22,180 nucleotides of DNA, taken from assembly GCA_027061995.1 (NCBI GenBank), contig JAMOUT010000096.1:1-22180 (forward strand). The letters are read 5' to 3'. This stretch comes from Candidatus Aminicenantota bacterium. GTDB lineage: Bacteria; Acidobacteriota; Aminicenantia; JAMOAD01. Below are positions 1 to 6,649 of the stretch, piece after piece; within the stretch, counting starts at the first letter, position 1, and every line of letters begins with the position of its first letter. Below the pieces are notes generated by a model. That model searched no databases, was not told the DNA's origin, and saw only the letters and a program-made list of their open reading frames with translations. The translations under genes and the position numbers were made by a program.

Positions 1-1001
1 TTAGATTTTTTTTGTTCCGCCTCTATACTTTTTTGTTTTTCCTCGATTTTTTTCTCAATCTCTTCTAACTGTTTTCTCTTTTGTTCGGGAGATAAATCTT
101 CAATTTCATTTATTTTTTTTTTCTTTATCTTTAAATCCACCAAGGTTTTACTTATAAGTTCATCAATATCATCAGAGTCTATATTTGTTCTTCTTTCCTT
201 AGGTTTGCTTTTTTCATAATTCGTTATCGAAGATATAAGAGCATCAATATCAGAATCACTAGAACTATTTAATATTTTTTTTGATTTTTCTTTGTCAATT
301 TGGTTTTGAATATCATCTTCATCTTTTAACTCTTTTTTCTTATTTTCATTAACTTCATCCGTTTCATTCAATTCAATTATATCTTCTTCCGGTTCTTCTA
401 TCGGAGTAATCTCTTCTTCCAACTCTTCAACTTTCAACTCCTCATCCTCGTTTAATTCTTCAAGAATATCTCCGAACAGAATCTCAGAAGAAACTTTTTC
501 ATTATCTTTTGTTTCTCTCGGTTCCACAACCGGAGGTTTTTGCTCTTTTTTCGGCTCCTTTTCTTCAAATATTCTTGTTTCAAAGTTATCATCTTCTTTA
601 TGTTTTGTTTCTTCTTTATCTATTTTAAAATCAAAATTAGCTTTTTCTTCCAAAACCTTTCTAATAACCTCTTTTGAAAATGGTTTTTCAATAAATGCCA
701 CAGCTTTTCCACTATGAATAGCTTTATTTCTAATAGCTACTCCCTTATATATTCCCGAAACAATAATAACGGGAGTTTTACCCATGGTCAGATTGTATAT
801 CCTCTCTGACAATTTCAAACCATCCATTTTGGGAATCACAACCCCTGTTATAACCGCATCAAAATCATCATTAACTTTTTCAAGAGCTGCATTTCCATCC
901 ATAACAATTTCAACATCTATTCCGGAACCTTCTAAATATTCTTTCAAACTATCTAAAAATTTAACATCAGTATCAACCAATAATATTTTTTTATTTCCCA
1001 C
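1..1001 (-). CDS. Pseudo-receiver domain protein with long acidic tail (C-terminus off the left edge)
   Basis: Reading from a GTG start at 1001, preceded by an AGAGGTG ribosome binding site, the frame stays open for 333 codons to the left edge, so the C-terminus is missing. Residues 4-110 have the CheY-like receiver pattern: LLVDTD near the N-terminus, PKMDG at 57-61, PVIIVSG with Ser82 as switch residue, and EKPF with Lys106. The phospho-acceptor Asp is replaced by Gly53 (ITGVVIP), and the second residue of the acidic pair is Thr11, so phosphorylation at the usual site is not expected. From about residue 115 the chain is a low-complexity Glu/Lys/Asp-rich linker, containing DIDALIS (251-257) and DIDELIS (278-284), and then a basic/acidic coiled-coil-like stretch. 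Such proteins usually act as scaffolds; an output domain could lie beyond the edge. The receiver fold is clear; the role is unknown. Confidence 0.85.
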   Translation of the reverse strand, partial: MGNKKILLVDTDVKFLDSLKEYLEGSGIDVEIVMDGNAALEKVNDDFDAVITGVVIPKMDGLKLSERIYNLTMGKTPVIIVSGIYKGVAIRNKAIHSGKAVAFIEKPFSKEVIRKVLEEKANFDFKIDKEETKHKEDDNFETRIFEEKEPKKEQKPPVVEPRETKDNEKVSSEILFGDILEELNEDEELKVEELEEEITPIEEPEEDIIELNETDEVNENKKKELKDEDDIQNQIDKEKSKKILNSSSDSDIDALISSITNYEKSKPKERRTNIDSDDIDELISKTLVDLKIKKKKINEIEDLSPEQKRKQLEEIEKKIEEKQKSIEAEQKKS

Positions 1002-1045
1002 AATAACACCTCTTGTTAAGATATTTGAATACTTTCATAAGAATT

Positions 1046-1074
1046 ATTTTAATAAAAAAAAAACATTTTGTCAA
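1046..1074 (-). promoter_or_regulatory. Sigma70-type promoter of the pseudo-receiver gene
   Basis: On the minus strand, TTGACA (1074-1069) is followed after exactly 17 bases by TAAAAT (1051-1046). The start of transcription would be near 1039, giving a leader of about 38 nt before the GTG at 1001, with the AGAGGTG ribosome binding site inside it. This separates the gene from the upstream era operon. Confidence 0.7.
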
Positions 1075-1222
1075 AAGAAATATTTTACCCTTTGGTAATA
1101 ACCTATTCATCTCTTTTTTAATACATTTCATGTTAATAAATTTTAATCGTATCATTTTTATTAATAAGAAAGAACTTTGCAAATAATCATTCTCTTAATT
1201 ATACTAATCAAACATCAATCTA

Positions 1223-1699
1223 TTAGAAATAATCCAACCCTGCTTCTCGTTTCATATCTTTCAATTGTTTAAATCTTAATTCATACCTGATTTTATACGG
1301 AAACAGAGTAAATATATCAAGAATTGATATCAGTATAATTAAAATAGATTTAAAATATGAGGCTCCGAGTAAATAGGCTACAAATCCTATTGTCCCGATT
1401 GATGAACCGATTGACATCATTATAATATCAAGAGTGAACCACCTGTTAAAGGCTTCCTCTTCAGTTTTTTTGACTATATCAGAAGGAAAATATATGAATT
1501 TTCTTAGAGCTATTATCAAAATAATCAGAAATGCGGAAGCATAAAAAGAGTAATTCTCAATAGTCGTTTGTAAGTCCATAAATAGTTTTTGAAATCGAAC
1601 GAATTTTTCTAAAAAATAGATAATGGGTATAAATACGACAACCGAAAGAATCATAACAAAAGTTATTATCTGTAATTGTTTTAGTTTTTCATCATTCAT
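1223..1699 (-). CDS. Small four-helix membrane protein downstream of era (unknown function)
   Basis: I do not recognise this 158-residue protein. It has four hydrophobic segments, at roughly residues 9-30, 50-67, 90-112 and 116-134, and short charged ends, so it is an inner-membrane protein with no visible catalytic motif. I chose the ATG at 1699-1697, whose A is also the last base of the era TGA stop (TGATG). It has a GGGAGAA ribosome binding site inside the end of era. A TTG one codon upstream (1702) is also possible but less likely. The overlap implies translational coupling to era and shared transcription from the era promoter. No strong terminator is visible in the 220 bases after it. 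Calling it a gene is safe; its function is open. Confidence 0.8.
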   Translation of the reverse strand: MNDEKLKQLQIITFVMILSVVVFIPIIYFLEKFVRFQKLFMDLQTTIENYSFYASAFLIILIIALRKFIYFPSDIVKKTEEEAFNRWFTLDIIMMSIGSSIGTIGFVAYLLGASYFKSILIILISILDIFTLFPYKIRYELRFKQLKDMKREAGLDYF

Positions 1700-2604
1700 C
1701 AATCTTCTCCCATCTGTTTATTTATCTGAGATAAAACAGTCATAGAATCTCTCCATCTCTTTTTAACTTTAACAAATAAATCAAGGTAAATCTTTTTGTC
1801 CGTTAAAAATGATAATTCTTTTCTTGCAAGTTTTCCTATATGAGCTATCATTGAACCCTTTTTACCTATTATTATTGCTTTTTGAGAATCCTTTTCAACA
1901 AAGATATCAGCTGAAATATATAAAACACCGTTTTCCCTTTTTTCAATTTCTTTAACTAAAACAGCGACAGAAAAAGGGAGTTCATCGTGAGTTAACAAAA
2001 GTATTTTTTCTCTTATGATTTCTGAAATAAAAAATTTTCTTCTTGTTGTCGTAACACTATCCGCAGGATAGAAAAGAGGCCCTTCGGGTAGATACTTGAA
2101 TATTTTTTCATTTACAAGCTCAAAATTCATTCCTTTTAAAGCTGATATCGGAATTATCTCGTCAAAAATACCCGTATCCTTAAATTTTTCAATTACCGGC
2201 AATGCTTTTGATTTTGAAACAATGTCAAGTTTATTAATCAATAAGAATTTTGTTTTCTTATACTTTTTCAAAAGATTCAAAGCGAATTCATCACCTTTAC
2301 CGAATTTTTGAGTTATATCTATTAAAAAAAGTATTATATCCGATTCTTCAAGAGCATTATAAACATACTCCATCATACTCTGATTTAATTTATGAAGAGG
2401 TTTATGAATTCCGGGATTGTCCAAAAAAATTATTTGCCCTTTTTCCTCTGTATATATTCCGACTATCTGCACTCTTGTTGTCTGAGGTTTATCAGATACA
2501 ATGGAAATTTTTCTTCCGAGAAAACTGTTTAAAAAAGTGGATTTACCTACATTCGGTCTCCCTATTAAGCTTACAAAACCTGACTTTATTTTCTTATTTT
2601 CCAT
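1699..2604 (-). CDS. era: GTPase Era
   Basis: Era binds the 3' end of 16S rRNA and assists 30S subunit assembly, at the ribosome and partly at the membrane. The 301-residue length is typical. G1 is GRPNVGKS at 15-22, the switch I region has PQTTR at 40-44, G3 is DNPG at 62-65, G4 is NKLD at 124-127 and G5 is SAL at 154-156. The C-terminal KH domain carries the RNA-binding GKKG loop at 247-250. G3 is DTPG in most Era proteins, so Asn63 is a mild departure. The ATG at 2604 starts right at the expected N-terminus, but there is no Shine-Dalgarno sequence. Instead, a TATAAT lies six bases upstream, which predicts a leaderless message. It is first in a two-gene operon with a small membrane protein. 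Confidence 0.97.
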   Translation of the reverse strand: MENKKIKSGFVSLIGRPNVGKSTFLNSFLGRKISIVSDKPQTTRVQIVGIYTEEKGQIIFLDNPGIHKPLHKLNQSMMEYVYNALEESDIILFLIDITQKFGKGDEFALNLLKKYKKTKFLLINKLDIVSKSKALPVIEKFKDTGIFDEIIPISALKGMNFELVNEKIFKYLPEGPLFYPADSVTTTRRKFFISEIIREKILLLTHDELPFSVAVLVKEIEKRENGVLYISADIFVEKDSQKAIIIGKKGSMIAHIGKLARKELSFLTDKKIYLDLFVKVKKRWRDSMTVLSQINKQMGED

Positions 2605-2610
2605 CTTTTT

Positions 2611-2639
2611 ATTATAGAAACTTTATACAAAAAAAGCAA
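2611..2639 (-). promoter_or_regulatory. Promoter of era, placed for a leaderless mRNA
   Basis: On the minus strand, TTGCTT (2639-2634), a 17-base spacer and a perfect TATAAT (2616-2611) lie immediately before the era ATG at 2604, with only AAAAAG between. Initiation seven bases after the -10 box falls on the A of the start codon. No ribosome binding site exists between the box and the ATG. Confidence 0.7.
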
Positions 2640-3128
2640 GTGAATTGAGCCAAACCCGAAAATCGAATTTAAAAGGCAAAAACATTTGTAATAACATAAG
2701 ATTATTATCCGATATAGTATTCCGCTATAAGTAATAAAACCGAGCTGATTTTGTCATTATCCGAAAAGTCAAGCATCTGTTCCAAGCTCCAAGACAAAAT
2801 GCAAGACTTGTGATTTTAAGCAGTATCTTATATTAAGATTTAACCCCGAATATTGCCGTTAAAAAGTGATGAAAAAGTTTGAGAATCGGTTGAATTGAAA
2901 AATTCTCAAAATTTAAAGACTGTTTGAATTCAAAGGGAGTATTTGTTTAAAACAGGGAATTATCGCTGATTTCTTTGTTTTCTCCTTTGCGGATAATTTT
3001 CCACTTTTTTCACGATATTATTTTTTCAAATTTCCTGTTATTATTTTATTGTTTTACCCTTGTTCTTTCATTTTTCCTTTTGTTTGAGATTTTAAGAAAA
3101 TCATTTCAAAAATAATTTCAACCTTGAC
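2640..3128. other. Gene-free gap between the divergent era and flavoprotein operons
   Basis: About 490 bases with no plausible gene in any frame. Apart from the two flanking promoters it contains several short inverted repeats: TATAG/CTATA (2713-2717, 2725-2729), an imperfect 11-base pair of arms (2766-2776, 2799-2809), and a perfect 9-base stem TTTGAGAAT/ATTCTCAAA (2878-2886, 2902-2910). ATTATCCGA occurs directly at 2704-2712 and 2756-2764, and inverted (without the last base) at 2990-2997. No riboswitch or known RNA is recognised. Confidence 0.6.
2756..2997. repeat. Possible MITE-like element with imperfect terminal inverted repeats
   Basis: The ends match as inverted repeats over 13 bases with one mismatch: ATTATCCGAAAAG at 2756-2768 and the reverse complement of ATTATCCGCAAAG at 2985-2997. 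The 242 bases between have no coding capacity and include a perfect 9-bp hairpin near the middle (2878-2910). No clear target-site duplication is seen. This could be a chance match in A+T-rich DNA, so the call is tentative. Confidence 0.3.
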
Positions 3129-3157
3129 TTGAATATATTTTCCAAATGTTCTATAAT
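3129..3157 (+). promoter_or_regulatory. Promoter of the flavoprotein-acpS-binding protein operon
   Basis: TTGAAT (3129-3134), a 17-base spacer and a perfect TATAAT (3152-3157) place the transcription start near 3164. That leaves about 18 nt of leader before the ATG at 3182, including the GGGAGA ribosome binding site at 3171-3176. This excludes the upstream in-frame ATG at 3146, which lies inside the promoter. The leader is too short for a riboswitch. Confidence 0.75.
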
Positions 3158-3181
3158 CTTTGTATTAATTGGGAGAATCAA

Positions 3182-4282
3182 ATGGATATAAAAATACCTA
3201 AACTTAGCATAGGAGAAATAACAGCGGAACTTCCGATTATACAAGGAGGAATGAGTGTCGGCATCTCTCTTTCAAATCTGGTTTCCGCTGTGGCAAAAGA
3301 GGGTGGAATCGGTGTTATAGGCGGAGCTGACATAGGGATGCTTGAACCTGATTTCGGAAAAAATTTTAAAAAAGCTAATGAAAGAGCTTTAAGAAATGAG
3401 ATAAGAAGAGCAAAACAATTATCAAACGGAATTATAGGGGTTAATCTTCTAATGGCTCTTACAGATATAAATGAATTGATAGAAGTTTGTGTCGAAGAGA
3501 AAGTAGATGCTGTTTTCTTGGGAGCCGGACTACCACTTACCGTTCCTAAAACACTAATAGAAAGTAAAAACACAAAGACTATTGTAATAGTTTCTTCCGG
3601 AAGAGCGGTCAAAGTTATATTCAGACATTGGGAAAGACACCACGGAAGAATTCCCGATGCGGTTGTCCTTGAAGGTCCTCTCGCGGGAGGGCATCTTGGT
3701 TTTAAATATGAACAACTTAATGATGAAAAATATTCACTTGAAAATCTATTACCCGAGGTTATTGAGCAAGTGAAGGTTTTTGAGGATAAATACGGCGTTA
3801 AAATACCCGTTATTGCCGCAGGAGGGATATATACAGGTCATGATATATATAAATTTATAAAAATGGGTGCGGACGGAGTTCAAATGGCTACGAGATTCGT
3901 AGCAACACATGAGTGTGATACATCAGAGGAGTTTAAACAACAATATATAAATGCTAAAAAAGAGGATATAACAATAATAAAAAGTCCCGTAGGAATGCCC
4001 GGAAGAGCGATTAGAAACCATTTTCTACAAGAGGTGGAAAAAGGGAATAAAACTCCTTTTTCATGTCCTTGGCAATGTATTAAAACTTGCGATTATAAAA
4101 CAGCTCCCTATTGCATCTCCTTGGCTCTTACAAATGCGAAAAAGGGTAAGTTCAGCTACGGATTTGCCTTTGCAGGGGCAAATGTATATAGAATCAATAA
4201 AATTGTCAGTGTTCATGAACTTATGGAAGAATTAAAAACCGATTATATAAAAGCGGCTGAAGATGATTTGAAAAACGGATGA
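3182..4282 (+). CDS. Nitronate monooxygenase/FabK-family NAD(P)H-dependent flavin oxidoreductase
   Basis: A 366-residue FMN TIM-barrel protein of the 2-nitropropane dioxygenase/FabK family (COG2070). It starts with the family's LPIIQGGM (residues 17-24). It carries the EGPLAGGH motif ending in the conserved His171, a phosphate-binding AAGGI segment, and GADGVQMATRF further on. The C-terminus has a Cys cluster, C295, C299, C303 and C311, ending in APYC, which suggests a metal or iron-sulfur site typical of one branch of the family. I chose the ATG at 3182 because of its GGGAGA ribosome binding site and the promoter. The stop overlaps the start of acpS by four bases (ATGA). Pairing with acpS makes a FabK-like enoyl-ACP reductase role plausible, but nitronate oxidation or another flavin reaction cannot be excluded. 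The family is certain; the substrate is not. Confidence 0.88.
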   Translation: MDIKIPKLSIGEITAELPIIQGGMSVGISLSNLVSAVAKEGGIGVIGGADIGMLEPDFGKNFKKANERALRNEIRRAKQLSNGIIGVNLLMALTDINELIEVCVEEKVDAVFLGAGLPLTVPKTLIESKNTKTIVIVSSGRAVKVIFRHWERHHGRIPDAVVLEGPLAGGHLGFKYEQLNDEKYSLENLLPEVIEQVKVFEDKYGVKIPVIAAGGIYTGHDIYKFIKMGADGVQMATRFVATHECDTSEEFKQQYINAKKEDITIIKSPVGMPGRAIRNHFLQEVEKGNKTPFSCPWQCIKTCDYKTAPYCISLALTNAKKGKFSYGFAFAGANVYRINKIVSVHELMEELKTDYIKAAEDDLKNG

Positions 4283-4617
4283 TTAAGGGTCTCGGGATAG
4301 ATATAATTGAAGTTGAAAGAATAAAAAAAAATATCTTGAAAAACAATAATTTTAAAAAAAGGATATACTCTGAAGAGGAGATAAATTATTGTGAAAAGTT
4401 TAAAGATCCTTATACACATTATGCCGCAAGATTTGCGGTTAAAGAAGCATTTTTCAAAGCCACCGGTTTTAATTTCCCTTTTAATGAGGTGATAGTCAAA
4501 AACAGAGATGATGGTGCCCCTTTTATTATTTTAAAAAAAGAGTTAAAAGGGAATCTAATTGTTTCAATAACCCATATAAGAGAATTAGCTGTCGCAGTTG
4601 TCGTTTATGATGAATAA
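4279..4617 (+). CDS. acpS: Holo-[acyl-carrier-protein] synthase
   Basis: AcpS transfers 4'-phosphopantetheine from CoA to a serine of acyl carrier protein, activating it for fatty acid synthesis in the cytoplasm. The 112-residue protein begins with GLGIDIIEVERI, holding the Mg-binding Asp8. It has the second signature FAVKEAFFKA with Glu56, followed by ATGFNFPF. It ends with the usual SITHIRELAVAVVV strand and is slightly shorter than most AcpS proteins. Its ATG overlaps the stop of the upstream flavoprotein gene (ATGA), so the two are probably translationally coupled. Its own 3' end overlaps the next gene by 11 bases. Confidence 0.95.
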   Translation: MIKGLGIDIIEVERIKKNILKNNNFKKRIYSEEEINYCEKFKDPYTHYAARFAVKEAFFKATGFNFPFNEVIVKNRDDGAPFIILKKELKGNLIVSITHIRELAVAVVVYDE

Positions 4618-5437
4618 TAGATTCAGGTTTTTCGTAATTCTTATTTTTTCTTTCATCTTACCTAATTTTTTAATCTCTTATGATCGAATCATCACACTTT
4701 CTCCCGCTTTAACGGAAATGGTTTTCAAATTGGGTGCGGGAGATAAAGTAGTCGGGGTTAGTTCCTATTGCGAGTATCCCCCTGAGGTTAAGAATATTAC
4801 AAAAGTGGGTTCTTTTATGACAATAAATTATGAGTTAATTTTATCTTTAAAACCGGATTTAATAATTGATTATAAAGAGAATATAAGGACACAGAGATTT
4901 GCAAAAAAGAATAATATACAAATAATACGATTAAAACACAAATCTTTAAAAGATATCTATAATTCCATTCTTTTAATAGGAAAACGGCTCAATAAAGAAA
5001 AAAAAGGTAATGAGCTCGTTTCTTACATAAAAAAAAGACTTTCTACCGTAAGTAGAAAGATTCGAAAAAGGAAAAAGATTCTTATTATAATATCAAGACA
5101 ACCGGGAACTTTCAAAAACATGTATATTCTCGGAACACATGATTATCTTAACACAATAGTAAAATTATCCGGAGGAGATAATGTTTACAAAGGGAAAATA
5201 TCCTATCCTCAAGTGTCGGAGGAGATATTTTATACTAATACTCCCGATATTATAGTGGAACTTTATCCCAATAAAAAAATTAATGGAAAGCTCCTGTTAA
5301 AAGACTGGGAAAGATTTAAAGACAGAAAATTTTATAAAAACATATATATCATAAAGAAAAATTATCCGGTTATTCCGGGACCTCGAATATATAAAACAGC
5401 GGAACTTTTTTATGGAATAATTAATAATTCAAAATAA
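4607..5437 (+). CDS. BtuF-like periplasmic binding protein (cobalamin/iron-complex type)
   Basis: A 276-residue exported protein of the helical-backbone (class III) substrate-binding family used by vitamin B12, haem and siderophore ABC importers. Residues 1-24 form a signal peptide (basic start, hydrophobic core, likely cut before Tyr25). Next come RIITLSPALTEMVFKLG, the YCEYPPEVKNITKVGSF segment typical of BtuF-like proteins, and ELILSLKPDLII. No lipobox cysteine is seen at the cleavage site. Start choice is uncertain: ATGs at 4607 and 4610 and a TTG at 4598 are all possible and none has a strong ribosome binding site, so translation is probably coupled to acpS. No permease or ATPase gene is nearby, so the ligand cannot be told. 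The stop codon directly abuts that of the convergent methyltransferase gene. Confidence 0.82.
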   Translation: MMNNRFRFFVILIFSFILPNFLISYDRIITLSPALTEMVFKLGAGDKVVGVSSYCEYPPEVKNITKVGSFMTINYELILSLKPDLIIDYKENIRTQRFAKKNNIQIIRLKHKSLKDIYNSILLIGKRLNKEKKGNELVSYIKKRLSTVSRKIRKRKKILIIISRQPGTFKNMYILGTHDYLNTIVKLSGGDNVYKGKISYPQVSEEIFYTNTPDIIVELYPNKKINGKLLLKDWERFKDRKFYKNIYIIKKNYPVIPGPRIYKTAELFYGIINNSK

Positions 5438-6649
5438 TCACCCTCTTTCAAGAACAATAAGACTCTCAATATGAGGTGTATGGGGAAACATATCAAAAAG
5501 CACTATATTTTTTAATATATAACCATTGTTTTCCAAAACTTTAATATCTTTTGAGAGTGATCTGTATGAGCAAGAAAGATAGATTATATTTTTATACCTT
5601 TTTTTTATTATCTTATCTAATATTTTCTCACCCAAACCTGATCTCGGAGGATCCAAAAATATAAGATCGGCTTTCGGAAAAGAGAATCTTTCGGCGGGTG
5701 TTTTAATGAATTTTATCTCGGGAAAACTTTCCTTTGCAAGTTTTACCGATATCTCCGATGATTCCACTCCCAAAACATCTTTATAATATTTCTTTAAAAT
5801 CGGGGAGAAAAATCCCACGCCCGAATAAAGATCTATGGCAAAATCATGTTTTTCTTTTTTATTTATATCTTGAATCTGTTTTTCAACCTCATTTTGAAGA
5901 ATCTTCCAAAAAAAATAGTTTACTTGAAAAAAGAGTTGAGGCAATGATTGATATCCGAATTTTCCTATCTTAACTTTTATAGGTTCGTTTACATCACCAG
6001 GATACATAAAAACAGTATTCTCTCCGAAATTCTTCATAAAATCGACATCTTTCGGTTTATGAGATAGAAAAACATAAGTTTTCCCGTTTGATATATTATA
6101 AAAAATATCTATTTGATGAACAAACGGAGGATTTTCCATATTATTCCAGATTGATATGAAATCATTCAATTTTTCATGAAAAAGATAACATCTGTCTATT
6201 TGAACAACATCTGTTCTTCCTTTTTTAATAAATCCTGTTTTCCCTGTTGGCTCAATCCCTTTTAGTTTTGCTTTTACCCTATAATTAAAAGGATTTTCAG
6301 TATATATTTTATCTATTTTAATATTATGATTTAAACTTTTTTCAAGAGATGAGATAAATCTTTCTTTTTTATGTTTTATTTGATATTCATAATCAAGATG
6401 CATAAGATTACAACCACCGCATATTTTATAATGATTACATCTGATATCTACTCTATACGGAGATTTTTTCTCTATCGAAAGAATCTTTCCCCACAATTTT
6501 CCCTCGGATTTTTCAATGATTTCATATTCAATAAATTCACCCGGCACAGTATAATGGATATTAACATCACCCTCAGGTGATTCTATTATCCCCCACCCTT
6601 CATCCGCCAGTGTTTTTACCCTTCCTCTATATTTTTTTTTATGAATCAT
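5438..6649 (-). CDS. rlmD: 23S rRNA (uracil-5-)-methyltransferase, RlmD/RumA family
   Basis: A 403-residue SAM-dependent methyltransferase of the TrmA/RumA family, which methylates C5 of a uridine in 23S rRNA (U1939 in E. coli for RlmD). Residues 1-60 form a TRAM RNA-binding domain. Cys71, Cys77, Cys80 (CGGC) and Cys154 match the four ligands of the RumA [4Fe-4S] cluster. The SAM site is DLYSGVGFF, followed by LDPPRSG. The catalytic Cys is Cys360 (YLSCSY) and the general base is Glu395 in FPHTPHIES. The cluster argues for RlmD over TrmA, though target specificity cannot be read from sequence. The ATG directly follows the TAG of the upstream acylase gene without a clear ribosome binding site, so it is likely coupled. 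It ends stop-to-stop against the plus-strand operon. Confidence 0.92.
   Translation of the reverse strand: MIHKKKYRGRVKTLADEGWGIIESPEGDVNIHYTVPGEFIEYEIIEKSEGKLWGKILSIEKKSPYRVDIRCNHYKICGGCNLMHLDYEYQIKHKKERFISSLEKSLNHNIKIDKIYTENPFNYRVKAKLKGIEPTGKTGFIKKGRTDVVQIDRCYLFHEKLNDFISIWNNMENPPFVHQIDIFYNISNGKTYVFLSHKPKDVDFMKNFGENTVFMYPGDVNEPIKVKIGKFGYQSLPQLFFQVNYFFWKILQNEVEKQIQDINKKEKHDFAIDLYSGVGFFSPILKKYYKDVLGVESSEISVKLAKESFPEIKFIKTPAERFSFPKADLIFLDPPRSGLGEKILDKIIKKRYKNIIYLSCSYRSLSKDIKVLENNGYILKNIVLFDMFPHTPHIESLIVLERG

Noticed and set aside
991-1182. 63-codon minus-strand reading frame upstream of the pseudo-receiver gene
   Set aside because: It overlaps the promoter and leader of the receiver gene, has low-complexity composition and no convincing ribosome binding site.
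1699-1702. TTG at 1702 as the start of the membrane protein downstream of era
   Set aside because: The ATG one codon later has better spacing to GGGAGAA and forms the common TGATG overlap.
3146-3181. In-frame upstream ATG (3146) extending the flavoprotein by 12 residues
   Set aside because: It lies inside the promoter, before the TATAAT; the extra residues do not match the family, and the ATG at 3182 has a GGGAGA ribosome binding site.
3158-3181. Cobalamin riboswitch for the BtuF-like gene
   Set aside because: The operon leader is only about 18 nt, and the binding-protein gene overlaps acpS, leaving no space for a riboswitch.
3178-3612. 144-codon minus-strand open frame antisense to the flavoprotein gene
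   Set aside because: Shadow of a well-conserved FMN-barrel gene; no ribosome binding site and no domain.
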